Made by a program: the position numbers and the translations under genes. A DNA stretch of 64,000 nucleotides from Hyphomicrobium sp. (lineage in GTDB: Bacteria; Pseudomonadota; Alphaproteobacteria; Rhizobiales; Hyphomicrobiaceae): NCBI GenBank assembly GCA_016716675.1, contig JADJVG010000012.1, positions 1 through 64,000 on the forward strand, given 5' to 3'. Under the pieces are notes generated by a model, which did not search any database, was not told the DNA's origin, and saw nothing but the letters and a program-made list of their open reading frames with translations. The number at the start of each line of letters is the position of its first letter. Position 1 is the first letter of the stretch. Below are positions 54,406 to 64,000 of this stretch, in pieces.

Positions 54406-54756
54406 TTAGCGCGGAACCCAAAGATCGACGAATGGCGCGATAACATGGCGTCCGTGGCGGTCGGTCATGACATGGGCGAACGGCGCATCGACGACCACGC
54501 GGCGGTTGCGGTGATAGCGGTGGCGGCTGGTCTCAACGCGCGTGAACGGCGCCTCGACGATGTGATGGCGGCGACGGTGGGCGTGGCGGGTATTGCGGCT
54601 ATGGACCCTAACGACGTCGCTGGCGGCGGACGCACCCATGCCGACAGATTGCAAAGCAGGGGCGGAGACGGCGAATGCCGGTGAAGCGCCAGCGGCGTAC
54701 AGGGATGCAACGCCGGCAACAAGTGCCCAGCGTACATTTGCAAATCCGTGCAACAT
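54406..54756 (-). CDS. Small exported His/Arg-rich repeat protein
   Basis: This 116-residue protein has a signal peptide ending near SPAFA. The mature part has three copies of a V-x-A-P-F-x-x-V motif (VEAPFTRV, VDAPFAHV, VIAPFVDL) separated by His/Arg-rich spacers (HRRRHH, RHRYHRNRR, DRHGRH). It may be related to other rhizobial secreted APF-repeat proteins. Function is unknown; metal or polyanion binding is conceivable from the composition. Confidence 0.65.
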   Translation of the reverse strand: MLHGFANVRWALVAGVASLYAAGASPAFAVSAPALQSVGMGASAASDVVRVHSRNTRHAHRRRHHIVEAPFTRVETSRHRYHRNRRVVVDAPFAHVMTDRHGRHVIAPFVDLWVPR

Positions 54757-54985
54757 CTTGAAACTCCATACAACCAACGGATTGGGCGGACTTTAGAAAG
54801 CCAAACAAAAAATTGTGCAACTGCGAACGCGGCAGTCCTGTCATGCAGTTGAGAACACTTTTTGAGCAATCAAAAAATAGCGTTGAAAATGCTGCTTAAA
54901 AACTGGAACCCGCGTGTTTTGCGCGACCATGTGCGCGTCGGGTGATAAGCTGGGGCATTAAGAATCATATTTTTTGGAGGTTGCA

Positions 54986-56237
54986 ATGCGGGTTGTCGTG
55001 ATCGCGGCGTTTTCCGTCGCGGCACTTTCGGTCGCGGCGGTGTCGATGTTCTCAAACACGGCACGGGCAGCGTCACCGGACCACTGCGCCAACGCAAACG
55101 CGCTGGGCGTTGGGCGCACCGTTGAGATTGATACGACGGGCGGTCCGGGCTTTGGCTTCGAGCACTATAAGGCCTACGATTTCCTGCAACCCAAAGAAGT
55201 CGTGCTGACCTTCGACGACGGCCCGCAGAAATATTCGACCGAAGCCGTATTGGCGGCGCTGGCTGCTGAATGCACGAAGGCGACGTTCTTTTCGATCGGC
55301 AAGATGGCGCTCGGCTATCCGGAAATTTTGCGCTCCGTCACTCGCGCCGGTCACACCGTCGGCACGCACACGTGGAGCCACAAGACCATCGCCAAGCTGA
55401 AGACGTTCGAGGAAGGCCGCGATGAGATCGAGCGCGGCGTCAGCGCCGTGAAGCGCGCTGCAGGCATGCCGATAGCGCCGTTCTTCCGTTTTCCCACGCT
55501 GCGCGATACGCCGGACGCCGTTGCTCATCTCGGCAAACGCAATATTGCGATGTTCTCGACCGACATCGATAGCTTCGATTTCAAGCTTCAGCCGCCTGAA
55601 AAGCTGGTGCAAGGCGTGATGGATAAGCTTGAAAAGAAGGGTAAAGGCATCCTGCTGTTCCACGACATTCACAAGAACACCGCGAAAGCCTTGCCGTTGC
55701 TGCTCACCTCGCTGAAGGACAAGGGTTACAAGGTGGTTCATCTGACCGCCAAGGCACCAGTTGAAACGCTCACTGAATTCGATGCGCTGATTGAGAAAGA
55801 CGCTAAAGGTTTGCCGCAGGCGGGCTCGGATCTCCCGGTATCGAGCGTCGTGCGCACGATCGAAGGTGATGCGCCGCGGCGAAGCCCCCAAGACCGAGGC
55901 GGCTGCTCCTGGTAAATCGTCGGAAGTGACAGCACCCGTTGCCGCTCCTGCCGTCGCGCCAGTAGCTGCACCGCAAGCGGCGGCGACGCCAGCTGCTGAA
56001 GCTGCCGACACATCGACTGCGGCTGCAAGTCCTGCAACCAGTGAACCGGCTGCAGCGACTGCCGCGTCGCCTGTTGCGACGGTCGGTGCGCCAGGCTCGA
56101 CGGCGTCGATCACACCGCGCGCGGAAAATGGCGACGCAGCGAGTGGTGAGGCCGCCGATGAAGCCGCGGCCACGGCGCCAGGCAAGTCGATTTCAGAGCA
56201 AGCCAAAGAGCTCTGGGATATGTGGTTTGGTAAATAG
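54986..56237 (+). pseudogene. Polysaccharide deacetylase (CE4), frameshifted in its tail
   Basis: This exported protein has a signal peptide ending near TARAA and then a complete NodB/CE4 domain. The motifs TFDDGPQ (D76-D77 area), HTWSH (about 127-131), RFPTLRD and LLFHDIH are all present. After about 295 residues, at 55868-55885, the frame shifts by one base. The alternative frame continues an Ala/Pro/Thr-rich tail (EAPKTEAAAPGKSSEVTAP onward) ending in AKELWDMWFGK. The catalytic domain is intact either way. It probably deacetylates peptidoglycan or chitin-type glycans. ATG 54986 follows TTGGAGGTTGCA. Confidence 0.85.
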
Positions 56238-56308
56238 CGCGCGCCGCGAGCGCAGATAAAGCGAGCGTGCAGCACGATTTGCTCGCGCCGCGTGACCTCT
56301 GAAACGCG

Positions 56309-56351
56309 AAAAGGAGACGGGTGGCCGCATTACGGCCACCCGTCTCCTTTT
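56309..56351 (+). terminator. Strong bidirectional-type terminator after the deacetylase
   Basis: AAAAGGAGACGGGTGGCCG pairs perfectly over 19 bp with CGGCCACCCGTCTCCTTTT, with a 5-base loop. The arms end in A4 and T4, so it could act from either side. Confidence 0.82.
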
Positions 56352-56550
56352 GGACGCCCTGAGGCCCCCCCGGGCCCGCCGCAAACCAAATCCGCCGCAC
56401 ACATGCAATTACGCACATGCGTGAAACGATGGGCGATTGCACAAACTGAGACGCACAGTCCCAAGACGTGCACTTCCGGCTATTTGGTGGGAATTTCTTA
56501 CCCCCAGCTAATCCCCCGACCAGCTGTCCCACGAGGGCTAAGCTAAAATA

Positions 56551-56586
56551 TCTTCCACAGGTCTTCCACAGAAAACGAATCGTTTT
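56551..56586. repeat. Tandem TCTTCCACAG repeat plus 15-base palindrome
   Basis: Two copies of TCTTCCACAG (56551-56560 and 56562-56571) are one base apart and are followed at once by AAAACGA-A-TCGTTTT (56572-56586), a perfect palindrome. The repeat resembles but does not match a DnaA box (TTATNCACA). It may be an operator or replication-protein site. Confidence 0.4.
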
Positions 56587-56721
56587 ACTCAGAATCCTTG
56601 CAACTGTGATGATTCGAGCACATCGAGTTTTAAGTATGTCAACCGCTAATCGTGCCGCGGTTTGATTGTTTTCGCCTGTTTCGCGGCCCCGCAGTTTCGT
56701 GTGCGTGCTGCCAAATCAAAA

Positions 56722-56744
56722 GGGCCGCTTCGATAAAGCGGCCC
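56722..56744 (-). terminator. Terminator of the microgene
   Basis: On the minus strand GGGCCGCTT-tatcg-AAGCGGCCC (9-bp stem) is followed by TTTTGATTT. It lies 61 bases after the stop of the 22-codon gene. Confidence 0.78.
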
Positions 56745-56804
56745 CCGTGAGAGTTTAGCGAATGCTGCGATTGTTTTGCTCATCGCGGGCTCGCAGGCAA
56801 CGCG

Positions 56805-56873
56805 TCAGCGGATGCAATCCGATGAAAGCGTGTGCGACCCAAACATCGCAGCCTTCATAATCCCACTCGACAT
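56805..56873 (-). CDS. Microprotein gene with near-perfect ribosome binding site
   Basis: This 22-residue reading frame (MSSGIMKAAMFGSHTLSSDC, then IR and a stop) is preceded by GAAAGGAGGTGATCCG. The core matches the anti-Shine-Dalgarno end of 16S rRNA over about 13-14 bases, with seven bases between GGAGG and the ATG. It has its own terminator and lies divergent from the beta-lactamase-fold gene. It lacks the ExxxY motif of PqqA, and I recognise no RiPP precursor family. It could encode a microprotein, a regulatory leader or be part of an sRNA. Confidence 0.55.
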   Translation of the reverse strand: MSSGIMKAAMFGSHTLSSDCIR

Positions 56874-57004
56874 CGGATCACCTCCTTTCGTTTGTTGAAG
56901 ATGCTGCAAAGCTGCCATGCTTTGCGGCGGCTGTGAAGTTACAGTTGCGAAAGGCACGCTTGCGCCGGACGAAGTTCGATCCACAACCCGATAGGAGTGC
57001 GTGT

Positions 57005-57898
57005 ATGGAAATTCACATGCGTGTTCTGGCACCGCATCCCAATGTGTTGGCGTTCTATGATGGTCGCGTGGAGGGCTATCGGTTTTCTGACGGCGCCAAT
57101 TGGGTTGACGATGGCGCGCTATCGCTCGGCATCGCCAGTTATGCGATTGTTCACAGCGAAGAGGCGCTCGTCTACGACACGCACGTCTCGATAGCGCATG
57201 CGGCCTTCATCCGTCGCACGTTGGAACAGAGAGGCATCCGCCGCATAACCGTGGTGCTCAGTCACTGGCATCTTGACCACATCGCGGGGAACGCCTTTTT
57301 TGCCGATTGCGAAATCATAGCCAACGTCCGCACAGCGGCGCATCTCGCGCGCCACAAGGCGGCGCTCGAAGCGGGCACCCTCGAGGGGCCGCCGGCGATT
57401 GCGCCGCTGGTCATGCCGACACGAACTTTTGAGGACCGTTTGACGTTGAACGTCGGTGGGCTGCCGGTCGATCTTATGACGTTCGATATTCATAGCGATG
57501 ATGCAACCGTGCTGTGGCTGGCCCAGGATCGGTTGCTGCTGGCGGGTGATACCCTGGAGGATACCATCACGTACGTTGCCGAACCCGACGGTTTCGCGCG
57601 CCATCTGGTTGATCTCAATCGTTTGCGGGCGCTATCGCCACTCAGCATTCTGCCGAACCACGGCGCAGCGGAGCGCATCGCTTCGGGCGGCTATGGTGCG
57701 GACTTCATCAACGCAACCGAGCAGTACATCCGCGCGCTGCAGGCCATTCAGCGCGACCCGTCGCGGCGCGACGTGGCCTTGCGGGATCTGATCGCGGCGC
57801 CGTTAGCGTCGGGTGCGGTGTCGTATTTTGCGGGCTATGAAGCCGTCCACGCCCGCAATGTCGCGTTGGTGCTCGAAGCAGCGGCGGGCGCCGCTTAA
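57005..57898 (+). CDS. Metallo-beta-lactamase-fold hydrolase
   Basis: This 297-residue protein has the zinc motif HWHLDH near residues 88-93, a later Asp/His set (AGDTLEDTI and LPNHGAAE), and the fold's alternating hydrophobic strands. The start ATG 57005 follows AGGAGTGCGTGT. It belongs to the broad MBL-fold hydrolases; the substrate is not evident. It is divergent from the microgene and convergent with thiC. Confidence 0.87.
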   Translation: MEIHMRVLAPHPNVLAFYDGRVEGYRFSDGANWVDDGALSLGIASYAIVHSEEALVYDTHVSIAHAAFIRRTLEQRGIRRITVVLSHWHLDHIAGNAFFADCEIIANVRTAAHLARHKAALEAGTLEGPPAIAPLVMPTRTFEDRLTLNVGGLPVDLMTFDIHSDDATVLWLAQDRLLLAGDTLEDTITYVAEPDGFARHLVDLNRLRALSPLSILPNHGAAERIASGGYGADFINATEQYIRALQAIQRDPSRRDVALRDLIAAPLASGAVSYFAGYEAVHARNVALVLEAAAGAA

Positions 57899-57920
57899 CG
57901 CCGCCCGCCGGTTGTGCGCA

Positions 57921-59911
<1,991 letters not shown>

Positions 59912-59961
59912 AGGATACCTTCTGCGAGGGAAATGGCGAATGCTTTGCGGCTGACGCTGGG

Positions 59962-60351
59962 TCAGCCGAGTGCGAAACCTTTGAAGGAGAGGAATGCGCC
60001 GAGCGCGAGCATGATGAGAGCCGACGTTGTGACGGCAGTGGTGTTGTCGATGAACTTGCGGGCCATTGCTGCCGATTGATCAGGGATCATCATGCGCACG
60101 AGACCGCCGAAAACCGCTAGCCAACCGGAGATCGTGATGAGCACCGGCCAGCCGCCGTCCCAGATGTTATGCACGCGAATGATCGCGAGGCCGGCCACGA
60201 GCAGCAGGAGGCCAGCTAAAAACACCACGGCAAAGTTGTCGGAGATCTGACCGATCATGGCATGCAATGCCGCGCGGTTCGTGAGCATCGCGAGGGCGAT
60301 TGCAATCAGTGCCGGACCGATCAGGCCCGCAATAAATTCGGATGTCGACAT
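59962..60351 (-). CDS. Four-helix membrane protein between the TPP riboswitch and thiC
   Basis: This 129-residue protein has four hydrophobic segments (about 6-26, 37-58, 69-88, 105-126), little soluble sequence and the NFAVVFLAGLLLLVAGLAIIRVHN-type core known from uncharacterised bacterial membrane proteins. ATG 60351 follows GGAGGCTGTG. It stands directly downstream of the TPP riboswitch and 50 bases before thiC, so it should be repressed by thiamine pyrophosphate. A role in uptake or handling of thiamine precursors is inference from position only. Confidence 0.78.
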   Translation of the reverse strand: MSTSEFIAGLIGPALIAIALAMLTNRAALHAMIGQISDNFAVVFLAGLLLLVAGLAIIRVHNIWDGGWPVLITISGWLAVFGGLVRMMIPDQSAAMARKFIDNTTAVTTSALIMLALGAFLSFKGFALG

Positions 60352-60430
60352 CACAGCCTCCTCCTGCCGCAAGTCCGCATCGTGCAGCGGTTCAGCACGG
60401 AGTCGGTTCTCGCAATGAGATTGGCCACTC

Positions 60431-60518
60431 CGTCCCTCACGCCGGCATGACCCGGATCAGGTTCTAAGGGTGGCCGCGCTCGATTACGCGTGTCTCAGCC
60501 GGACAACCGGCACCCCTC
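60431..60518 (-). promoter_or_regulatory. TPP riboswitch
   Basis: On the minus strand the THI-box elements run in order: GGGGTGCCGG, GGCTGAGAC, ACCCTTAGAACCTGATCCGGGTCATGCCGGCG and AGGGA. They match the thiamine pyrophosphate aptamer. It is 80 bases upstream of the four-helix membrane protein gene and controls it together with thiC. Confidence 0.95.
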
Positions 60519-60674
60519 GGATGCTTAGAGTGTGATGTCTGATGCGCAAAAATACAAGGTTGATTGCATGCGCGTCTGGCAACGCAAGGCTGCGACAGGT
60601 GTCGCGAAATGAGCAGCGCCGCCCGCATTTCTACGGACGGCGCTCGTTAGTTTGTGCGTGCTTGCTTGTCTGTG

Positions 60675-62519
60675 TCAGGCGGCGAGCGCTGCGGCGGCGG
60701 CCGTGACCCATGATTTAATCTTTTCGAGATCGGGTGGCTGGCCGTCGCGTAGGATGCGCTTGCCGTCAGAGGATGTGGCGTAGGTCAGTACATCTGCGGA
60801 CAGGTCAACCGGGTCGGCATCCGCTATGGCGTGTACGGTGCGATAGCCAGCGCCGACGAGCAACTGCGCGCCGCCGCCGCGCATGCCCGGCACATCCATG
60901 ACGAGTTGCGCTTGATCTTGCCAATCGGTGAGCACCTCGCCATCGATGCGGCTGTCATCGAGAAGCTCCGCCATGTCGTGCGGATCGTGGCCGAGGAAAT
61001 CAGCGACGCTGTGAATGCCAAGCGCTGCAAAGCGCGCCGCCATTTTGGGGCCGATGGAAGGCGCGTCTTCGAGTGGGTCGCTCTCCGACAGATAGTATCG
61101 AAGGTCCGCTGGTTCCGGGGCGGCGGACACCGGCATCGCCGTGACGCTGCTGGTGTCGTGCAGCGGCTCAGGCGGCAATTGCGCCTGCTCGTCGAGCGGC
61201 GCATGTGCGGCCTCGATCTCTTGCAGCGGAGCAGGTGGCGCCGTGTGCACGGATTCGATCTCTGGTTCGAAGCGGGGCGCAGATGAAACGGTCTCCACGT
61301 CCTGCAGCGGCGCCGCGGTGATGGGGACAGACGCGCGTGCGACGGGTTCTGGCGTTACGACAGGTTCAGGCATCGCGGCGGGGAGGGTTGCGACCGGCAA
61401 TTCAAGGGGCGGTGCCGACTGGACCGGTGCAGGCGGCGCCACTGGTGCAACCGGTGCCGCCTTTGCAGTGGGCACGGCTTTGGCAGAAGGCAAAGGAGGA
61501 CGCGCGGTAGTGTCGAGGGCTTCCTTGAATCGCGCGATATTCGTGATCACGGTCGGCGCGTTCGCCGCCGGCAGCCGCTCGGCGCGCTTGGCGCTACGCT
61601 TGGCAAGTTTGGGTGCGAGCACTTCTGTTGCGTGCAGATCGCGGATCGTCCGGTCATCTTCCGGCAAGGTGGCGTCAACGCGGCCGGTGGCTTTCAATTC
61701 GTCGTACATCGATTGCACGAGCTTGCGGTCTTCAGCATTGGTCAGCTTCTTTTCGATCCACTTGGACGGGATCTTGAGGGTTGCGAGGAATGTCTCCACC
61801 GTCAGGCTGACTTCGGGCGCGGCGACGCCCGCTTCCGTAATCGCCCGATCGAGCAGCAATCCGTAGCCTTCGGCGGCATACATCAAAAGCTCGGCGATGA
61901 AGGTTCGCGAAATGCTGTCGAGGCCCTCTTCGGGAACCACGACGCCGCGATGGATGTCGTAATGCGCGATCAGCTTTTCATAATAGCGATGCGCGGTTTC
62001 GGCACCGTCGCAGGTCATCTCTTTCAGCCAGTCGGCGCCGTCGCGGCGCGGCACAGCGATCAAGCCGTAGCGGTCTTCACCGATCTTGCGAAGGGCATTG
62101 TAGGAGCGATTGATGCTCCATTCCGTTGCCCGGTGAATGGCGTTCTCGGCTTCCGTCTGGCCGGTGTGAAACGGCATGACGGGATCTGTATAGTAGTGGC
62201 TCAACACGCCAGCGGCATAAGCGGCGTCGGCCCAGTTGCCGGCGCGCAAAGCCTCTACCGTCGTGCCGTACCATTCTTCGACTTTTTCCGGCGCGCCGCC
62301 CCAATAGCTTTCGCCGACGTGCAGCACGTGGTTTTTGAAATCCTTGAAAGTCTTGTCGGGTGCTTTCGAGCCTTCGAGGAATTTCTCGACGTGCTTGAGA
62401 AAGACGCGCCGCCAAGTTTCCGCGTCGGCCCGCTGCATGTGATTGAGCGCGTCGAGTGCCAGCTTATGGTGGGTGCCGTTGGCGTGGGCGGCGTAGACGA
62501 TGCGAAAGAGGGCCGACAT
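60675..62519 (-). CDS. Zinc-dependent phospholipase-C-like domain fused to helix-hairpin-helix domain
   Basis: This 614-residue protein has an N-terminal region (about 1-240) with HANGTHHKLALDAL and GVLSHYYTDPVMPFHTGQ, like the zinc sites of phospholipase C/S1-P1 nuclease folds. A long Ala/Pro/Val/Glu-rich linker spans about 320-480. A C-terminal region (about 490-614) has SIGPKMAARFAALGIHSVADFLGHDP and further helix-hairpin-helix-like repeats of the DUF4332 type. No signal peptide is seen, so it may be cytoplasmic. The combination is unusual; nucleic-acid or lipid processing are both possible. Confidence 0.75.
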   Translation of the reverse strand: MSALFRIVYAAHANGTHHKLALDALNHMQRADAETWRRVFLKHVEKFLEGSKAPDKTFKDFKNHVLHVGESYWGGAPEKVEEWYGTTVEALRAGNWADAAYAAGVLSHYYTDPVMPFHTGQTEAENAIHRATEWSINRSYNALRKIGEDRYGLIAVPRRDGADWLKEMTCDGAETAHRYYEKLIAHYDIHRGVVVPEEGLDSISRTFIAELLMYAAEGYGLLLDRAITEAGVAAPEVSLTVETFLATLKIPSKWIEKKLTNAEDRKLVQSMYDELKATGRVDATLPEDDRTIRDLHATEVLAPKLAKRSAKRAERLPAANAPTVITNIARFKEALDTTARPPLPSAKAVPTAKAAPVAPVAPPAPVQSAPPLELPVATLPAAMPEPVVTPEPVARASVPITAAPLQDVETVSSAPRFEPEIESVHTAPPAPLQEIEAAHAPLDEQAQLPPEPLHDTSSVTAMPVSAAPEPADLRYYLSESDPLEDAPSIGPKMAARFAALGIHSVADFLGHDPHDMAELLDDSRIDGEVLTDWQDQAQLVMDVPGMRGGGAQLLVGAGYRTVHAIADADPVDLSADVLTYATSSDGKRILRDGQPPDLEKIKSWVTAAAAALAA

Positions 62520-62647
62520 GGAAAGCCTCGCGAAGACGGAATCTGAGCGCGAGTTTTATGCGAGTCGGCGGACCAAGCCGCGCGCCGATCGGCGGCGAAG
62601 GTGATTCGCTAACGGTTTTCGACGGTTGGCAGCGAGAACCGATATGC

Positions 62648-63442
62648 TCAGCTGCGCCGCGTGAGGACGACTGCCAGCCGCGCGCCGGTGAAATCAATGA
62701 TATCGGCCTGGACGCCGCGATCTTGCGCCAGCCGAAGCGCCAGGCTGGTGCGCTTTGCCAGGCGAATGATGTTCGGCGCGGCGGCTGTACCGGTATCGCC
62801 GTCGAGCAGCCGCGTCAGCGCGTCGCCCGCGATGCCGAGCGCGCGGCCGACAGACAGCGCCTCATCGTGGGCGATGTGGTGGGCGGCTTCCATGTAGCCC
62901 ATCAGCGCGGCGGCGGTGTGTGCGCTGCCGAGCGGGCCGGTGCAGTCGACGCGGCCGAGATGCGCGAGGATCGGCACAACCTGATCGACCGAAGTTGGAA
63001 ACCCGCCGAGGAGCAGCGCCGCATGCCCACCTTCGACATCGCCAGCCATATTGCCGGTATTGCCAACGAAGGCTGCATCCAAAATCGCGACACCGCGCAT
63101 TCCGATGACGCCGAGGAGCGCCTGCGATTCCCGTGGCGGGCGGACGCCGAAATCGACGAGGATCGCGCCGGGGTTCATTTCCGCGCCAAGTCCCAGGCGC
63201 TGTGGTGTGCCGATCAACAGCTCGCGGAAGGTCGTGGTGTCGTCAATGAAGGACAGCACGATTTCACAATCGAAGCCGATGTCGGTCGGCGTTGCGGCGG
63301 CTTCGATGTTCTTCGGCAGTTTGCCGTGATGGGCCGCATCGATTTGATAGAGCAGGACGCGCTGTCCGCACGCCGCCAAGCGTTCGGCGACCGGACGGGC
63401 GGCGCTGTCGGATGCGATGATGCCAATGGGACGATTGTTCAT
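62648..63442 (-). CDS. Degenerate 3-hydroxyisobutyrate-dehydrogenase-like protein
   Basis: This 264-residue protein has the two-domain plan of the beta-hydroxyacid dehydrogenases. However, the nucleotide loop reads GIIASDSAA instead of GFIGLGNMG, and the catalytic segment reads GPLGSAHTAAALMGY where families have GSxxxxKxxxN. The catalytic Lys and Asn positions therefore appear replaced. It may be a binding or regulatory relative. ATG 63442 is supported by the family-like start; a frame to 63490 is less likely. Confidence 0.72.
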   Translation of the reverse strand: MNNRPIGIIASDSAARPVAERLAACGQRVLLYQIDAAHHGKLPKNIEAAATPTDIGFDCEIVLSFIDDTTTFRELLIGTPQRLGLGAEMNPGAILVDFGVRPPRESQALLGVIGMRGVAILDAAFVGNTGNMAGDVEGGHAALLLGGFPTSVDQVVPILAHLGRVDCTGPLGSAHTAAALMGYMEAAHHIAHDEALSVGRALGIAGDALTRLLDGDTGTAAAPNIIRLAKRTSLALRLAQDRGVQADIIDFTGARLAVVLTRRS

Positions 63443-63563
63443 GCTGTACTCGCGCCAGCTTGCCCTTGATCGGGCAGAGGCGCCGGACAATAGAATGCAA
63501 TGATGGCGCTGTCACGCTACTGTCACGCAGTTGAGGCGTATGCATTTCGCAACTGCGATGAAA

Positions 63564-63595
63564 CCGGTGCGCGGGTCTGCGTGCCCGCGCACCGG
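63564..63595 (-). terminator. Terminator of the autotransporter gene
   Basis: A perfect 12-bp stem (CCGGTGCGCGGG/CCCGCGCACCGG) with an 8-base loop begins 12 bases after the stop of the minus-strand autotransporter. TTTCATC follows on that strand. Confidence 0.72.
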
Positions 63596-63607
63596 CTGAC
63601 CGGCCGG

Positions 63608-64000
63608 CTAGTTCAGCGGAATGCTGAGCCAGAGTTGTCCTCCCCAAGCATCGAGGTCGCTGCTGCCAAGGCCGTCGTACGAGATCGTGGCGCGTGCCGA
63701 GCTGCCGTCAGTCGCGCGGACCATGAGGCCGGCTTCCGTCTTCACCCGGAACTCGTCAGTGCTGGCGATCAGCCCGCCAATGTTGGCGGTTTCGTCTTTG
63801 TCGAAGTCCCACATGCCGGTGAACGAAACGTGCGGCTCGACGATGGTGCCGTCGTTCATTTGGATGGCGTAGCCGAACTCGGGACCGAACGTCATGCGGC
63901 CGATGTGGACAGACTGCTCGCCGATCGTGGCGCCGAGGCTATCGACGTAGGCGTTCTGCGTTTCTTCGACATAGATCACGCCGACGCTTGGCGAAATCCG
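63608..64000 (-). CDS. Autotransporter beta-domain, 3' end only
   Basis: About 130 residues of a C-terminal outer-membrane barrel are visible, running off the window edge. The final strands (GFG-type turns, GLGSSDLDAWGGQLWLSIPLN) and RISPSVGVIYVEETQNAYVDS match autotransporter translocator domains. The passenger domain and start lie outside the window. A terminator follows. Confidence 0.75.
   Translation of the reverse strand, partial: RISPSVGVIYVEETQNAYVDSLGATIGEQSVHIGRMTFGPEFGYAIQMNDGTIVEPHVSFTGMWDFDKDETANIGGLIASTDEFRVKTEAGLMVRATDGSSARATISYDGLGSSDLDAWGGQLWLSIPLN

Larger units (their letters stand above)
56238..56804. other. Intergenic region with terminators and repeats
   Basis: No long gene is found. 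The region holds a 19-bp perfect hairpin, a tandem TCTTCCACAG repeat with an adjacent palindrome, and the terminator of the microgene on the minus strand. Confidence 0.5.

Noticed and set aside
56805..56873. Microgene as the PQQ precursor PqqA
   Set aside because: The Glu-x-x-x-Tyr core is missing and no pqq genes are near.
56875..56889. GGATCACCTCCTTTC, identical to a 16S rRNA 3' end
   Set aside because: The flanking sequence is not 16S rRNA. It is the reverse complement of a Shine-Dalgarno serving the minus-strand microgene.
62456..63469. 337-residue plus-strand frame opposite the dehydrogenase-like gene
   Set aside because: The minus-strand protein has family features and a clear start; the plus frame has none.

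Overview
The window reads as chromosome of an alphaproteobacterium of the order Hyphomicrobiales, most likely Hyphomicrobium or a close relative. The basis is the high-GC coding style, a porin of the rhizobial type, small outer-membrane barrels, an RlpA pair, and above all a complete N-methylglutamate pathway for methylamine use. No insertion sequence, prophage, CRISPR array, rRNA or tRNA gene was recognised. No species assignment is possible without a database.

Region 0.3-9.3 kb: a zinc-dependent dehydrogenase, then, all on the minus strand, a sulfate uptake locus. It holds the periplasmic binding protein, a small hydrolase, a porin, a cupin fragment and the compact cysT-cysW-cysA-cysB run with overlapping start and stop codons.

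Region 9.9-21.2 kb: mgsABC and gmaS, a divergent LysR regulator, mgdABCD and an XRE-cupin regulator. GmaS makes gamma-glutamylmethylamide, MgsABC turns it into N-methylglutamate, and MgdABCD oxidises that, returning glutamate and a C1 unit. It is followed by an 0.85-kb regulatory-looking gap and an unusual operon (22.1-24.4 kb) of three tiny membrane proteins translationally coupled to an APC permease. I consider this the best candidate for an undescribed multi-part amine transporter.

Region 24.5-41.3 kb: two membrane-associated proteins of unknown function, a second APC permease, a VOC protein, an orphan ParA ATPase with an overlapping partner, glmM, two outer-membrane barrels (one with Asp-rich calcium-type loops), serC, a DUF4139 protein, purA, a PilZ protein, a LptA-like exported protein, GNAT, Nudix and metallophosphoesterase genes.

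Region 41.3-56.2 kb: a cobalamin riboswitch drives btuB-btuF-btuC-btuD. Then come a patatin-like protein, an HTH regulator, two RlpA-like proteins, chrA, corA, small exported proteins, a bactofilin and a polysaccharide deacetylase.

Region 56.2-64 kb: an isolated 22-codon microgene with an exceptionally strong ribosome binding site and its own terminator, a metallo-beta-lactamase-fold hydrolase, a TPP riboswitch heading a four-helix membrane protein gene and thiC, a phospholipase-C-like/helix-hairpin-helix fusion, a degenerate hydroxyisobutyrate-dehydrogenase homologue, and the 3' end of an autotransporter.

At least four genes (mgdA, btuF, the deacetylase, thiC), and probably a fifth (bactofilin), carry single-base frameshifts, mostly next to G or C runs. 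Because several are conserved housekeeping genes, base-calling errors are the first explanation to exclude.
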